Of a stretch of DNA of 64,000 nt, positions 19,860-32,630 are shown piece after piece. The position numbers and the translations under genes are program-made. The notes beneath the pieces were generated by a model that was not told the DNA's origin, searched no databases, and worked only from the letters and a program-made list of their open reading frames with translations. Positions within the stretch are counted from its first letter, which is position 1; the number at the start of each line of letters is the position of its first letter. Origin of the DNA: Fagopyrum homotropicum (Eukaryota > Streptophyta > Magnoliopsida > Caryophyllales > Polygonaceae); assembly GCA_033239125.1 (NCBI GenBank), contig BSWB01000008.1, positions 18,754,001 to 18,818,000 of the forward strand, read 5' to 3'.

Positions 19860-22800
19860 ACAACCGAGTTTTTGACTAAGTTCCTCCCACCTTCCAAGAC
19901 TACCGAATTAAGAGGGAAGATCAATGCCTTCGTGATGAAGGATAGAGAGAGTTTGTTCAAGTCTTGGGAAAGATTCAAAGATCTTCTCCTAGATTGTCCA
20001 CACCATGGCATACCGAAAATTGAGCTATTGGAGATCTACTTCAAAGGACTTGATGAAGATAGCCAATTCAAACTTCAATCTCTTTCCGGTGGGACTTTCA
20101 TGGAGAAGCATGTGGATGATGCTTGGGAGTTTGTGGAGAAACAAGCTCTAGTGATTGAGAAATACTCCCATAGGAAGAGTGAAGGGAGGAAGGCGGGAGC
20201 ATATGAGGTGAGTGAGGTCACCATGAGCAATTTCAAGCTTGACGCCATCAACAACGAGCTAAAATCCTTGAGGGAATTGTGTGCTACAACTTTGAAGAAC
20301 CAAGCAACTCCTCAAGTGCTTCCACAAGCTAACTTATCTTCCAAGGAGGAAGATGTGAATTACATGGGAAGGGGCAACTACAACAATTATCAAGGCCCAA
20401 GGAACTTCAACAACAACCGGCAATTCAACAATTACCGGCCCAACCACAACCATCCCGGGTTTTCATATTCTAACCCGGATGGAGCCTTGAACCCTCCCGC
20501 TTCCACAAGCACAACTCCACCGCCAAAAGCTTCACAAGAACCTCCACCCGGATTTACTCAACCTCCAAAGGATAGAACCGAAATGATGTTTGAGCAATTG
20601 CTTGGAAGGTTGAGTGGTCTTGAGAGCACGGTGACTTCCATTTCCAAAGCTCAAAAAGTGTTGGAAGCACGAGTGTTCCAAAAAGCGGGTGAAGCCCATA
20701 GAGATCCGGGAAAGCTTCCCGGAAGGACCGAAGACAACCCAAGAGGCCAAGTGTTGGCTATAACAACGAGGAGTGGGTTGACCATGAAGGATCCTTTGCC
20801 CAAGGACAATGCTAAGGGGAAGCAAGTAGTGGTAGAAGAGGAAAAATTGCAAGGAGATGGAGGCAAGAGCAAAGATGTCGAGCCAACATATGTGGCACCG
20901 CCTCCATACAAGCCACCACTACCGTTCCCACAATCACGAGCAAGAGCTCGTTTGGACAATCACTTTGCTAAATTCCTTGAACTTATGTCTAAACTGCATA
21001 TTAACATTCCGTTCATGGATGCCATTTTAGGAATGCCGGTATATGGCAAGTTCTTGAAGGAAATACTCTCCAACAAAAGGAAGTTGGAGGAGTATGGGGA
21101 GATAAGAATGACAAAGAGATCCTCGGAGTTGATTCAAACGATGAAGGAGGAGATGCCTCGTAAGCTAAGAGATCCGGGATCCTTTTGTGTGCCAATCGGA
21201 GTAGGAGAAGTGAAGTATGACGCCCTATGTGATCTTGGGGCAAGTGTAAGCATCATTCCGCTTGCACTTTGCAACAAGGTTGGGCTAGGAGAGCCAAAGC
21301 CGGTCAAGATGACCCTTTACATGGCGGACCGCTCAATCACTCATCCGGTTGGAATCTTGGAAGACATTCCGGTGCAACTAGGGAAGTTCTATGTGCCCAT
21401 AGACTTCGTTGTTTTGGACATCCCGGCGGACTATCCGGTTCCTATCATCTTGGGGAGACCTTTCCTAGCTACTTCCGGATGTCTAGTAGATTGCAAGAAT
21501 GGGACTCTCTCCTTCAACATTGGAGAAGAGAACATCAAGTTCAAGCTGTCCACAATGATGAAAGGGCCAACCCTTGATGAAGATGTATTCAACATAGTGG
21601 AAGAAGAGGAGTCTAGAGACGTTGTGAGCTCAATCTTGCTCAAGGATCCACTTGAGAGGGTTCTTAGCTCAAGCTTGATGGAGGAAGGAGTTGAGGGGAG
21701 TAGCAATGAAGTAATCAAGGCCTTGAATGCATTGGACGAGCTACCAAGTGTTGGATTTGAAGTGCTAGAAGAAGAAATAAACAGGCAGAAAAATCGGACT
21801 GGAGGGGGCAAATCGGCCGATTTTTGTCCTTGTGCTGAAATTTCAGCCAGTTCAGCAAAACCAGAAACTCAGATCGACCCATCCTCAGGAAAATCGGCCG
21901 ATTTTCCTGACTGGGCCGATTTTCCTGAGTCTTTTCAGCATCAACCAAGTGCTTTTGAGCTATCATCAAGGGACTTCAAGGAGGCTTCCATGGCTTTGCA
22001 ATCATCTCAACCTACATTATATGGATCGTCTACAACCGAAAAAGGTCCTCCTCAACTTGATCTTAAACCTCTTCCTTCTCATTTAAAGTATGCTTTCCTT
22101 GGTTCAAATTCTACTTATCCGGTGATTGTGAATGCATCTTTGAATGATGATGAGCTTAATAGATTGTTGAATGAATTGAAACTGCATAGAAAGGCAATAG
22201 GATACACCATTGATGACCTTGTTGGCATTAAGCCCTCTTTGTGCATGCATAAGATAATGATGGAAGATGACCATAAACCCTCTATTGAACATCAAAGAAG
22301 ATTGAATCCTATAATGAAAGAGGTAGTTAAGAAGGAAATCATAAAGTTACTAGATGCGGGAATTATCTACCCTATCTCGGATAGTAAGTGGGTTAGTCCC
22401 GTTCATGTAGTCCCTAAGAAGGGTGGGATGACCGTAGTGACCAATGAGAACAATGAACTAATTCCGACTAGGACGGTTACGGGGTGGAGGATGTGCATTG
22501 ACTATAGAAAGCTTAACATGGCCTCTAGGAAAGATCACTTCCCTCTCCCCTTCATTGACCAAATCCTAGAGAGGTTAGCTCAACATTCCCATTTTTGTTA
22601 TCTAGATGGCTATAGTGGATTCTTCCAAATCCCTATTCACCCCGATGACCAAGAGAAAACAACATTCACATGTCCATGGGGAACTTTTGCATATAGGAGA
22701 ATGCCATTTGGGTTGTGTAATGCACCCGCCACCTTCCAAAGGTGTATGATGGCTATCTTTTCGGAATACATTGAAAATATCATGGAAGTGTTCATGGATG

Positions 22801-24035
22801 ATTTCTCTGTTTATGGTTCTTCCTTTGATAATTGTTTGGCTAACTTGTCATTAGTATTGCAAAGATGTGAGGAGACAAATCTTGTCTTGAATTGGGAAAA
22901 ATGCCACTTCATGGTAAGTGAAGGTATTGTGTTAGGACACTTGGTGTCTAACCGTGGCATTGAGGTTGATAGAGCCAAGATTGAAACGATAGAGAAGTTG
23001 CCACCACCTACCTTGGTGAAGGGGGTAAGGAGCTTTCTAGGGCATGCCGGTTTTTACCGGAGGTTTATTCAGGACTTCTCTAAAATTTCTAAGCCTCTTA
23101 CTAACCTACTAATGAAAGATGTTGAATTTGTTTTCTCCAAAGATTGCCTTGAGGCTTTTTGTAGGTTGAAGAACGCTTTGATCTCCGCACCTATAATGAA
23201 ACCTCCGGATTGGAGTTTACCGTTTGAGATCATGTGTGATGCAAGCGATGTAGCCGTTGGGGCTGTTTTGGGGCAAAGGAAAGATGGGCGCACTCATACC
23301 ATTTATTATGCTAGCAACACGCTAGATGATGCCCAACTCAATTATGCCACAACTGAGAAGGAGTTGCTAGCGGTGGTGTATGCTTTTGAAAAGTTTCGGT
23401 CATACCTTGTTGGAGCAAAGGTCATTGTTTATACGGATCATGCTGCGATCCGTTACCTCCTTACAAAGAAGGATGCCAAACCTAGGTTGATTCAGTGGAT
23501 CCTTCTTCTTCAAGAGTTTGATTTGGAAATCCGGGACAAGAAGGGATCCGAAAACTCCGTGGCGGATCACCTTAGTAGACTACCTCCTTTAGAGATTGAG
23601 AGAGATGACATCCCGATTGACGATTCATTCCAGGATGAGCAATTGCAAATGATGGAGGAATGCTTGTTCCAAGTGTCTAGAGGAAGCGAGCCATGGTTCG
23701 CCGAAATTGTGAACTATTTAGTGTGTGAGGAAGTTCCTCCCGGTTTGACATATGCCCAAAGGAAGAAGTTCTTCAAAGATGTGAGGCATTACTATTGGAG
23801 CGAGCCACTTTTGTTCAAGAGAGGGCCGGATGGAGTGTTTAGAAGATGCATACCGGAGGATGAGGTGGAGAGTGTGATCCGCCATTGTCATTCCTTGCCA
23901 TGTGGAGGGCATGCTAGCTCACACAAGACATGTGCTAAGGTGTTGCAATCGGGTTTCTTTTGGCCAAGCTTGTTCAAGGATGTGCAAGGCTTTGTGGTAG
24001 CTTGTGATGCTTGCCAACATCTCAAGGAGAAATGA
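19860..24035 (+). pseudogene. B Gag C-terminus to Pol polyprotein, 1391 codons open
   Basis: A long open frame encodes the rest of the gag domain (ESLFKSWERFKDLLLD), an Asn-rich region without a CCHC knuckle (NYNNYQGPRNFNNNRQ), protease (active-site CDLGASVSII, Asp codon at 21231), a spacer with family words in frame (21780-21930), reverse transcriptase (CIDYRKLN at 22494, FMDDF at 22791-22805), RNase H (CDASD at 23235-23249, ADHLSRLP) and the start of integrase (RHCHSLPCGGHASSHKTCAK, CDAC). It ends early after CDACQHLKEK because 11 bp found in C are missing near 24016. Gag, protease and RT are intact in this part, but the gag N terminus is 8.6 kb away, beyond C. Confidence 0.9.
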
Positions 24036-24957
24036 GATGCCCTTGAACAACATATAAGAAGTGGAAATATTTGATGTGTGGGGTGTGGACTTCATGGGAC
24101 CATTCCCTTCTTCATGTGGCAACCTCTACATCCTATTGGCGGTTGACTATGTTTTGAGATGGGTGGAGGCAATCACCTCTCCTACAAATGAAGCCAAGGT
24201 TGTGGTGCGGTTCTTCAACCGAGTGATCTTTCCTAGGTTTGGAACACCAAGGGTGATCATAAGCAATGGAGGGAAGCACTTCACCAATAGGAACTTTGGG
24301 GCACTTTTTGCTAAGTATGGGGTGACTCATAAGGTGGCAACACCTTACCATCCCCAAACTAGTGGCCAAGTGGAAATCTCCAACCGGGAGATCAAGGGGA
24401 TACTTGAGAAGATGGTCTCTAGGACGAGAAAGGATTAGGCTATGAAGCTCGATGATGCCTTATGGGCATATAGAACCGCCTTCAAAACACCCATTGGCAC
24501 TACTCCTTACAAGTTGGTCTATGGCAAGTCTTGCCACCTTCCGGTAGAGATGGAGCATAGAGCTTATTGGGCCATTAAGTGGCTAAATTTTGACCTCAAG
24601 GGAGCGGGAGAGAAGAGGATGCTAGACATGAACGCCCTTGAGGAGATCTGGTTGGATGCTTATGAGAACGCCCGGATCTACAAGGAGCGGACCAAGCGTT
24701 GGCATGACAAGCGCCTCATCCCAAAGGAATTGAGTGAAGGCGACCTTGTCCTTCTCTTCAACTCGAGGCTGCGGCTTTTCCCCGGAAAGCTCAAATCAAG
24801 ATGGACCGGGCCATATGTGGTGAAGAAGATCTTTCCTCATGGAGCGGTGGAGATAGGAGGAGATCATTGTTGTGACTTCAAGGTGAATGGGCACCGTTTG
24901 AAGAAGTACATCCCGGAAGCCCTGGTGGAAGTGATTGCCCCGCTTCACCTTGATTGA
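24036..24957 (+). pseudogene. B integrase core and C-terminal domain, broken
   Basis: After the 11-bp deletion the integrase continues: a TAA at about 24055 (CAA in C), then VEIFDVWGVDFMGPFPSS, RWVEAITSPTNEAKVV, VIISNGGKHF, QVEISNREIKGILEK, a TAG at 24436-24438 (TGG in C), then MKLDDALWAYRTAFK, GDLVLLFNSRLRLFPGKLKS, TGPYVVKKIFPHG and the end at APLHLD. The second catalytic Asp seen in C (ISDGG) is Asn here (ISNGG), which by itself should abolish strand transfer. Therefore B is dead three times over, although its insertion is young. Confidence 0.88.
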
Positions 24958-26794
24958 AACGCTCCTGAATATGGTCAAGCTAATGACCTTAAAGAAGCGC
25001 TTAATGGAAGGCAACCCATTGGTACATATTTTTCCCTTTCTTTTTCTTGCTTTTGTTTGATCTCACTCTTGGTGTGCTTTGTTTTTCTTTTGTGTTTTTG
25101 GGTGCTAGATCTTGTTGATTGTCATATGTGATGAGATATTGGAGGCCATGTGAAAGCCTCACGGAACTGTTGAAGGTACAAGATCCAAGCACATGGACGA
25201 GGGGGAAATAACCCAGAAAAATCGGCCTGTTCTTCAGCAGATCGGCCGATTTTCCTGGGCTATGGGGCGATTTTTCCTTTGTACAAAGGAAAGTGATAAT
25301 CTCCAATCAAGCATGGGTGGAGCGGACGTGGAACTTGGACGGCTTGCGGTGCCAAGCGCGGGTTCCGACACCATAATGAACATCAAGAGCTCTCTACCAT
25401 CCTTGATCGATCATCCACCATCATCATTCGACGTGAACCGAAATACCAAAGCATCATCAATTTTACATTGTGAGGACTCTCTTTTACTTCTTTATTTAGT
25501 TTACACATTAGGGACAATGTGTTTCTAAGTATGGGGTGGGGTTTTCATGATCACTTGCATGATTAGCATCTAGGATAGTTTAATTTTGTCACATGTTTCA
25601 TTATGTCTTGCATTGTACATACATATTTCGAAAAACCAAAAAAAAAACTCAGAAAATTTTAAAAAAATTTTAGTGCTTCTAAAGCTTGGGAATGACCCTT
25701 ATGATGAAATTGTCTTGTGAATTGGCTATGGATGGCCTTATGTGTTGAATAGATGATGCATATGTGGACTTGAAGTACTTATCTTGAATCCCATGAATGA
25801 TTTGTGATCATGAATGTTTGCCTTGATTGAATTGAGTATTGAAAGTCGAAATTACATGCTAGTTCTTACACATCATTTATGAGTGATTAAGGCAATTCAT
25901 TTTTTTCTCTACTTCGCATCTTGATCATGTTGCTTGAGCACCTCAATTGAGATAAGTTTGACCTCTTTTGACCCATCCAGGAATAGGAGCATGTTAGTGT
26001 GTTGATGTGTGTGAAAAGCAAGTGTGGGGTGAAGTTGTTGATAAAAAGAATGTCATGAATGAAGTGCTGAAATTGTTGCGAAAGTGTAGCCAAAAATATA
26101 GGTTTGGGGACGTTGGCTTAAATGACAAGTAACTCGGTACACTTCACATAATCGGGTGTTGGTGCCTTGCCAAAGTCAAATAAACCAATAGTCCTAACGT
26201 GCTTTGGTATGTGTGCCCGGTGTGGATGCACCTCGAAAAATAGAAAAAGCCCGAGGATGGCTAATCACCAAGGTTTCGGCTTTTGTACACCAATGCCATT
26301 GTCTCAAAAATAAGTGAAAGAAAAAGGAAAAGAAAGAAAAGAAAGAGAAAATATACACTTGAAGGAAGTTGATAAGAAATGCGAAGTTGTGGTTGTTTAG
26401 TTCCTTTCCCGGATTAGCATCACATAGCCTAGAAAACTCCCACATAATCACAACGTTTCTTTGCCTTCTATTTTACAAGTCCTTTTGACCTACTTGCATG
26501 TGAGTAAGGCTAAGCGATTTAGATTGGATATACTCATGATCATCTTGACTTCTTCATCTTTACATTTCATTACATGCTATCAAGTTAAGTGCAATTGTCT
26601 TTCCATGCTTTCATTTATTTGATACATAATTGCTTGTCCATTGCCATGAAACATGACTATGAAGGTGATCCAATATTAGAAGCACAATTCCAAAAAGATT
26701 TTGCCATTTTTCTGCATGCATAAATCATGTCATCTCTTAGTCTATAGTTGGGAATTCGCTCGGGGATGAGCAAACCTTAAGTATGGGGTATTTT
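24958..26794 (+). other. B 3' noncoding region
   Basis: 1.8 kb with no supported ORF. Contents in order: the conserved post-pol block (GGTCAAGCTAATGACCTTAA and GGAAGGCAACCCATTGGTAC, 24972-25025); family words at 25215-25275; a first PPT-like AAGTATGGGG at 25527-25536 after GGGACAATGTGT; A/T-rich DNA; a block at about 26098-26215 that matches A2 29955-30070 (CGGGTGTTGGTGCCTTGCCA region); and the terminal PPT. Confidence 0.75.
26779..26794 (+). other. B polypurine tract
   Basis: AAGTATGGGGTATTTT lies directly before the 3' LTR terminus TGATAAC. The same core is next to the LTR in A2, C and E, as expected for the primer of plus-strand DNA synthesis. Confidence 0.8.
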
Positions 26795-28636
26795 TGATAA
26801 CACGATTTATGACTTAGGTTTAGGTAGTCATTTAGATAGATTTCTCACTCATTCATGCACGTTTTGGCATTGGTTCATGACGTCTTCGCTCAATTCATGC
26901 ATATTTCTAGAAAAGACGTCTACACGACATTTTATCGGTTTTGTAGGTAATTCGGGGATCTATTGGACATTAATCGATACATTTGAGGGTCAAGCCTCAT
27001 GGTGGTACACATCCAAAGCTTTGAAGGAGCATAATTGGAGCAACAAAGGACACAAAGACCACTATTGGTGCAAGCAATGGAGCAACTCATGGCTAGACGA
27101 TCATAGCATGCTTCTGCTGAAGAAAATCGGACCAACTGCCAGGAAAATCGGCCAATTTATTCCTCTGGGTCGATTTTCCTGCCTTTGACAGCTTAAGCCA
27201 CGTGTCCCACGATCTCTTGATCCGGCTTTGCTCTTGGTGGAGAATATAAGTGGTCCTGCAGGTTGTTGCTAAGCATCTCCTCTCTCCCACATTCTCATTC
27301 ACAGCTCATCCATTGGAGGCAAGATTGGAGGAGAAGAAAAACTCTCAAGGATTGAAGGAAGAAGAAGAACACCATTAAAAGAGTGATAGAGTGATTTTGA
27401 GTGATTTTTAGAGTCTTGGATTGAAGAACTATTGCAAGGATTGTTAGGAACGTTTTGGATCTTTATTTTAGAGTTTGTAAGTCTTGCTACAACTTAGATT
27501 CAGTTGAGTTTTATTGATTTTACTTGCTTGTCTTTCACTACCCATCTATGAACACCATGTATGCTTGTATGATGATTTTGGATCTTGATATGCATATTAT
27601 TGGCTAGTTTATTGTGATTCTGGAGTGATGGATTGATGGTTATGGCTCGGGTGATGATAGGATGGGCGTATATGTTAGTTTAGGATGATTGGTATGCACG
27701 AAACTCACAACAGAAGGAAAAATCGGCCTGTTCATCAGGTAAATCGGCCGATTTTCCCATGATCCACCCGATTTCCTTCTCTGTTGCTCTTTAAATGATG
27801 AATCTATATGTTAGGGTGTTTGGTTGTTCAAATCCTAGTGTTTATTAAGCCTAATTTAGCTTAGGATCACCTAATGCTATCAACCTAAGTAAGGGAAGAG
27901 ATCTACCCGATGATTTCCGATTCTTAGATACCTTAGATGATGAACTTTAGGTAGTAGTGAGCCTCATAAGCCGCTATTGGATCGAGTGTGCTAGGATTAT
28001 CTCTTGAGATTTCCCTATTCCGAGACCTACCCGGTTAGGAGAGGGTTACCCCCCAAGTGGTATCCGGTTTGTGTAGAATTCCGTATTTTAATCCCTTGAG
28101 ACCTACCCGGAGATAGGAGTTTGATGCGGGACTAGTGAAGTGAGAGACCTACCCGGTAATTGCTTCCCTTAGTGAAACACTCTTCCCCGAACACCGCAGC
28201 TTGTCCTTAGAATCCTTAGAATCCTTAGAACCTTGAGTCCAATGCCATAACCAGAAATCTTGACCTCTAGAATCCACTTTTCTCTCTTGATCATATACTT
28301 TGTGTGTTTTGTGTTACTTGTTTGTTTTTCTAGCTCGAGTTGTGGTTTGTTTTATTACCTTGTTTGATTTGTGATCTTTGCTTGATCACCACAAAAACTC
28401 AACCAAAAATATCTTCATTTTCATTTCTTATTTCTTTCTCTTCTTTTAGATTAGATCCACACTATCTATGACCATTGTTTGACTCGATTTCACCTTAGTC
28501 TTTGTGTTCGACCTCGGAATACTTTCCTTACTACGAACGTCCCGTACACTGCGGGTTCGCTAGGAGTTAGGAGAAATATAACGAGTATAAATTTAAAGCT
28601 TATTGCGTACACACATCACACGATCTTAGCGTAACA
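26795..28636 (+). repeat. B 3' LTR (1842 bp)
   Basis: Bounded by TGATAACACG...GCGTAACA and followed by GTTGC. It equals the 5' LTR except for about 22 substitutions and 21 extra bp near 27728-27750, where two family words stand (GGAAAAATCGGCCTG and AAATCGGCCGATTT at 27741-27754). The central word of the first cluster is mutated here (ATCGGCCAATT near 27150). Confidence 0.92.
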
Positions 28637-28641
28637 GTTGC

Positions 28642-28766
28642 CATGCCATCGGAGATGACTACACCATAGGGGATTATGTGGTCATCTCAGTTTTCTGTCT
28701 TTGACCGTCAGTTCTGGTCTACTGCTTGGTTTCCCTATATGCAGGATGCTAGAGATGCAGCTGACA

Positions 28767-28797
<31 letters not shown>

Positions 28798-29200
28798 GGG
28801 ATATGATAGAGGAGCTACCATGGAGACCGGTACTGATACCGGCGGCCCTAGTGTTCCCGTTGTCGATCTTGATGATGAAGCGACGGAGGAGGAGAGAGAA
28901 GCACCACCACCGCCACCTCAGGGTAGATCCCGCAGATGTAGAGATCCCGAGGCTCACCGACAGATTGATGAGATGGCTGAGCAAATGATTGACTCTTATG
29001 CGGCCATGACAGTTGACTTGTCCCAGCGTTTTGCTTATGAGCGCCTCCACACTGATGGATGGATGCATCAGATAGGGGAGAGCTAGCATTACCAAAGACA
29101 CATGATGGAGATCTAGTTCCAGCAAATGATGGGCTACCCATTCGACCCAACCCAGCACCCGTACATTCCACATCCACCACCGCCAGCTGACGAGGATTAG
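28642..29200 (+). pseudogene. Athila post-pol ORF, C-terminal part with acidic tract
   Basis: Read in frame from the B junction: MPSEMTTP, a stop (TAG at about 28668), GIMWSSQFSVFDRQFWSTAW, nine consecutive Asp codons in a GAT microsatellite (28765-28797), an acidic stretch (DLDDEATEEERE), a Pro run, a basic patch (GRSRRCRDPEAHR) and a helical end (IDEMAEQMIDSYAAMTVDLS), then two more stops and PPPPADED. E has an equivalent acidic protein (EEEEGDFNENDDAHMED) at the same position, which supports a real shared C-terminal acidic domain. Function unknown. Confidence 0.65.
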
Positions 29201-30619
29201 AGCATCATGGATTTCTTTTATTTATTATGCAGTTCAGCTAGGTTCGGTAAGTTTTCTGATTCCTTACACGTATATTTGACCCATTGGGACAATGTGTCCC
29301 AAGTATGGGGTATTTGGATGTATTTTATATGACTTATGTGTGTATGGTTTGTATGACTCCCGGATATTATGATCTTATTCTACTTTACTTGGCTCTATGT
29401 GTTTACCGGTTATTACATGCATACATACACGTTTCTATTTGATAAAAACGTCAGAAACTGGTTTGAAAACAAAAAAATTATGACCTCGACCGAGACGTTC
29501 ATGGCCAATCGAGGATGAACACCTCGGATGACGCCAGAATACCTCGTCTGAGGTGGCTTTAACTGAAAGGTTTTTGAAACGTTTTGTGCTTCTACCCTGG
29601 ATATGACCTCGATAAAGATATCTGTTTGCAGATTGGTTTTAAAATATTTATATGCTCGAAATGTTTTATGATATGTTTAAGTTGCAAAATATTTTGTTTG
29701 AAATTCTAGCATGTTTAATACTTTGTTTTTATCAAAATTATGTTAGATTTGAAGGTTGACACCACATGATGAGTTCTATCACATTCTTCCTGGGATGATT
29801 AAGGCAATTCATTCTCTTCTCTTCTTCTTCTTGACCATGCTTAGCCCCTCATATACATATTTGCCTCCCTTTACCTATCCGGGAATTTGGAAGCAAGTGA
29901 AGAAAAGCAAGTGAAGTGAAGTTGAGATGTTGATTGAAAGTGTTAGAAAGAAACAATTAGGTTTGGGGAAGTCAATCATGATGATTAGTAACTCGGCACC
30001 ATTCACATAGCCGGGTGTTTGTGTCTTGCCAAAGTCAGATTGAGCGATATTCCTAACGGATCATGGTATGTACATCAAAGGTTTGAGGCATCTCGAGAAA
30101 TTGATGATTGCTGATCTCCTAGGCTTCGGTTATTGTGCACCTCTGTCCATGCATCCCAAAAAGTAAAAGTAAAATAAGCAAAGCTTATTGGTGGAAGATG
30201 TTGTAATTCAAAGAAAGTGAAGTAAGATCCTATTCCCGGATTTTAGCACCACATACCCTATATACATTCCACCCTGACATGTTTCTTGACCTCTTTTGGA
30301 AGCCCTTCAGACCTCGAGCTTGTTGATTGACTTGGTGGTTTAAACTGGATTATACATAATTGATTTCGATAAATATGATTTATTATGCATTCATGATTTT
30401 ATGGAAAGATGAACAACTTTCTTATATTCTTAAAATGTTTTGATCATGTCTTGATTTTATTTGCCATGAAGCATTCTCTTAGGGTGATCTATGAGTGGAG
30501 CACACAACAAAAGGTTTTGAAATGTTTTTCATTGATCTTTCTGACTTATAATCCATTCTATCTTGTATCTAAGATTTGGATCTTTCTTGGGGACAAGCAA
30601 GGGACAAGTATGGGTATTT
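29201..30619 (+). other. A2 3' noncoding region
   Basis: No supported gene. It has a PPT-like AAGTATGGGG at 29301-29310 after GGGACAATGTGTCCC, family words at 29483-29495 and 29500-29565, a block shared with B (AGTAACTCGGCACCATTCAC, about 29990; ACATAGCCGGGTGTTTGTG; TTGCCAAAGTCAGATTGA) and the terminal PPT (AAGTATGGG at 30606). Confidence 0.7.
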
Positions 30620-32384
30620 TGATAGCATGTATTATAGTCTATATTTTGGGATTGATTTGGACGTTTTATCTTCATAAATTTGCATGTATGGATGTATATT
30701 CTTTGATTATATTGTTGTTTTGTCTACCTTTGCGAGAATCGAGGTCCACACCTAGTTTCATTGTAATTGTAGGGAAAATGACACGTTTTGGACCGAAATG
30801 GAGCTAAGGAAGCTAAGGAGTCATTGGAGCTACATTCTGGAGCATTAAAGAGTTATAAGAAGATCTCACGAAGCATGGAAATAATTTAGAAGATTGATTT
30901 TGGACCAGATTAGAGAGTTACACATTCAGTTGAGATTCACCTTGGTCGACCGAGGTGATCTTGAGGAGCGTATGGACCGAGGCGAACTGATGACGGGACA
31001 TGAGATCTTTATTTTTAGCTGAGATTTTCTATTTTTGGAAAATGAATATCACATATTTTTTGCTGGATTTCTGGAAGAAAGATAATCTTATTGGCTGATA
31101 TATTTTGGAAGATATGGATATATTTTCTAAGAAATTATCTTCTTAAGATATCTTATCTTTAGAAGATAATTCTCCTATATAAAGGGTTGAATTTTCTACA
31201 ATTCATCCATCTACAGATCACCAATCTACGGATCATCCTAGAATTTTCGGATCAAAGGTTTTCTGAAGGAAGTTTGAAGGAAGTTGACGGAAGTTTTGAA
31301 GGTTGAAATTCAAGGAAGGAAGGAATAAAGTTGAAGTTGGATTTGAAGGAGTTTGTAAGGTCTTCTTAGTTTGGCTTTTGGTTTTGTTGTCTTATCTGAT
31401 TTGTGATTGAGGAACGCTGATTATTTGTTTGATTCATTCAGTTATTGAGACCTTTGTATTAAGGTTTTCTTGTTTGAATATTGATTCCTTTCTTATAAAT
31501 TTGATTATTGTTATCATGATGATTGTTGGCTAAGTTCTTTATGCGATTCTAGGGTGATTGGCTGAAATTTGTGAGAAAAACGATGATAGAATGATCTTAA
31601 TCCCAGCAGGACCCTGAAAGCTCGAGTCTTTACCTTAACCGTAGAACACCTCGGTCAGTCATTGAACATCTCAGCCAGGATGGAATATAACTGAGCGAGG
31701 TGAACCTTTTCTGAACCTTATCTGAGTTAAGTTTCAGTTTGCCAAATCCTATCCTTGTTATACCTTTCCTGGTTCAATGCAAGCCTAGGATGAGACTTAC
31801 CCGGTGATTCCTTTGTTTGTTACCCAAGATCATGAGTGTAGGTGATAAAGGTTTATCCTTTATTGGGGTTTGAGTGTGCCTTCATCCCATCTTTGAGAGT
31901 TAGCTTGAGACTTACCCGGTAAAGGTTGATTTTATCCCCTTGGGTGGTGTGTTGGTTTGAGATTATAGTTCCTTTCCTTAGTACCTTGAGACTTACCCGG
32001 TAAAAGGAGCTTTGGTTTGGGATAGTGAGTAGTGAGACTTACCCGTGATCTATTCTCACCTTAGAAACACTCCCTTTGCAAACCTCAGCTTTGTCCACGT
32101 TATCCTTTGAGATCTTGAGTCGGAACCACAACTGGATGCTTTAATCTCTAGAATCCGCATTTCCTTTATCTGACTTTTATATCATCTTTGATTGCTTTAA
32201 TTTGCTGCTAGTAGTTATTTGACAATCTGATTACCGTTCTTTGTTTCACCATAGTCCCTGTGATCGACCCCTGGAATATTTTCTTTTATTACAATTGATC
32301 TGTACACTGCGGGTTCGCATATTGTTCAAACATACTTCTTGGGTTATAAATATTAAAGCTTGCACACACCTTTTGGAGCGAACA
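30620..32384 (+). repeat. A2 3' LTR (1765 bp)
   Basis: Bounded by TGATAGCATG...TTTTGGAGCGAACA. TATATAAA at 31177-31184 is a clear TATA box, about 560 bp into the LTR, followed by the start region. Words TGGTCGACCGAGGTG (about 30948) and CACCTCGGTCAG (about 31645) belong to the A family. The R/U5 side has repeated GAGACTTACCCGG (31790-32045). Both ends match A1 in reverse complement. Confidence 0.88.
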
Positions 32385-32390
32385 TATATG

Positions 32391-32630
32391 CATATGTGAA
32401 TCTTTTTATCTTCCATCTCCAATAAATGGTCTTCACTTCTAGAGATTATCTTCATTTCGTCTTTGAAGATGGTCATTTTATTTTCAAGAAATGGTCTTCT
32501 TTTTATTTCTCTCCTAGAAATGACTTTGATTCTCCCTCTTTTTCTCCTTAGAATACTCTTTACCCTTACCTCCTACCTTCCATAGTCATGGTATTGAACT
32601 GGGCTAGGTCTAGATATACTCATGCATCAA
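32391..32630. repeat. Dispersed repeat, copy 1 (copy 2 at 39497-39725)
   Basis: CATCTCCAATAAATGGTCTT and the following 200 bp are found again at 39497-39725 with roughly 80 percent identity by eye, in the same orientation. The plus strand has repeated TGGTCTTCA-type words; on the minus strand these give EDH-rich translation without a clean frame. The two copies flank the F element and about 4.7 kb of other DNA. They might be remnants of the ends of one older element. Confidence 0.6.

Larger units (their letters stand above)
8642..28636 (+). mobile_element. Athila element B, complete insertion with nested element C
   Basis: Two direct LTRs (8642-10462 and 26795-28636) bound a PBS, gag-pol and a noncoding 3' region. 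Flanks 8637-8641 and 28637-28641 are both GTTGC, a perfect 5-bp target duplication, so this is a genuine integration into the A2 ORF. By eye the LTRs differ by about 22 substitutions (about 1.2 percent) and one 21-bp indel. Total 19,995 bp; without the nested C it would be about 11.4 kb, normal for Athila. There is no post-pol ORF like that in A2. The integrase carries three lesions and gag is split by C, so B is no longer autonomous. Confidence 0.92.
28637..32384 (+). mobile_element. Athila element A2, right part
   Basis: Continuation of A2 after B: the GTTGC copy, the C-terminal part of the post-pol ORF, a 1.4-kb noncoding stretch with family words and two PPT-like sites, and the 3' LTR. 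The sequence after the LTR, TATATGCATATGTGAATC, belongs to a repeat whose other copy is at 39497. The 5' counterpart of the A2 target duplication is missing because A2 is truncated at about 4530. Confidence 0.85.

Noticed and set aside
28682..29180. Minus-strand ORFs opposite the acidic tract
   Set aside because: Ile-run and low-complexity products of the GAT microsatellite in other frames.
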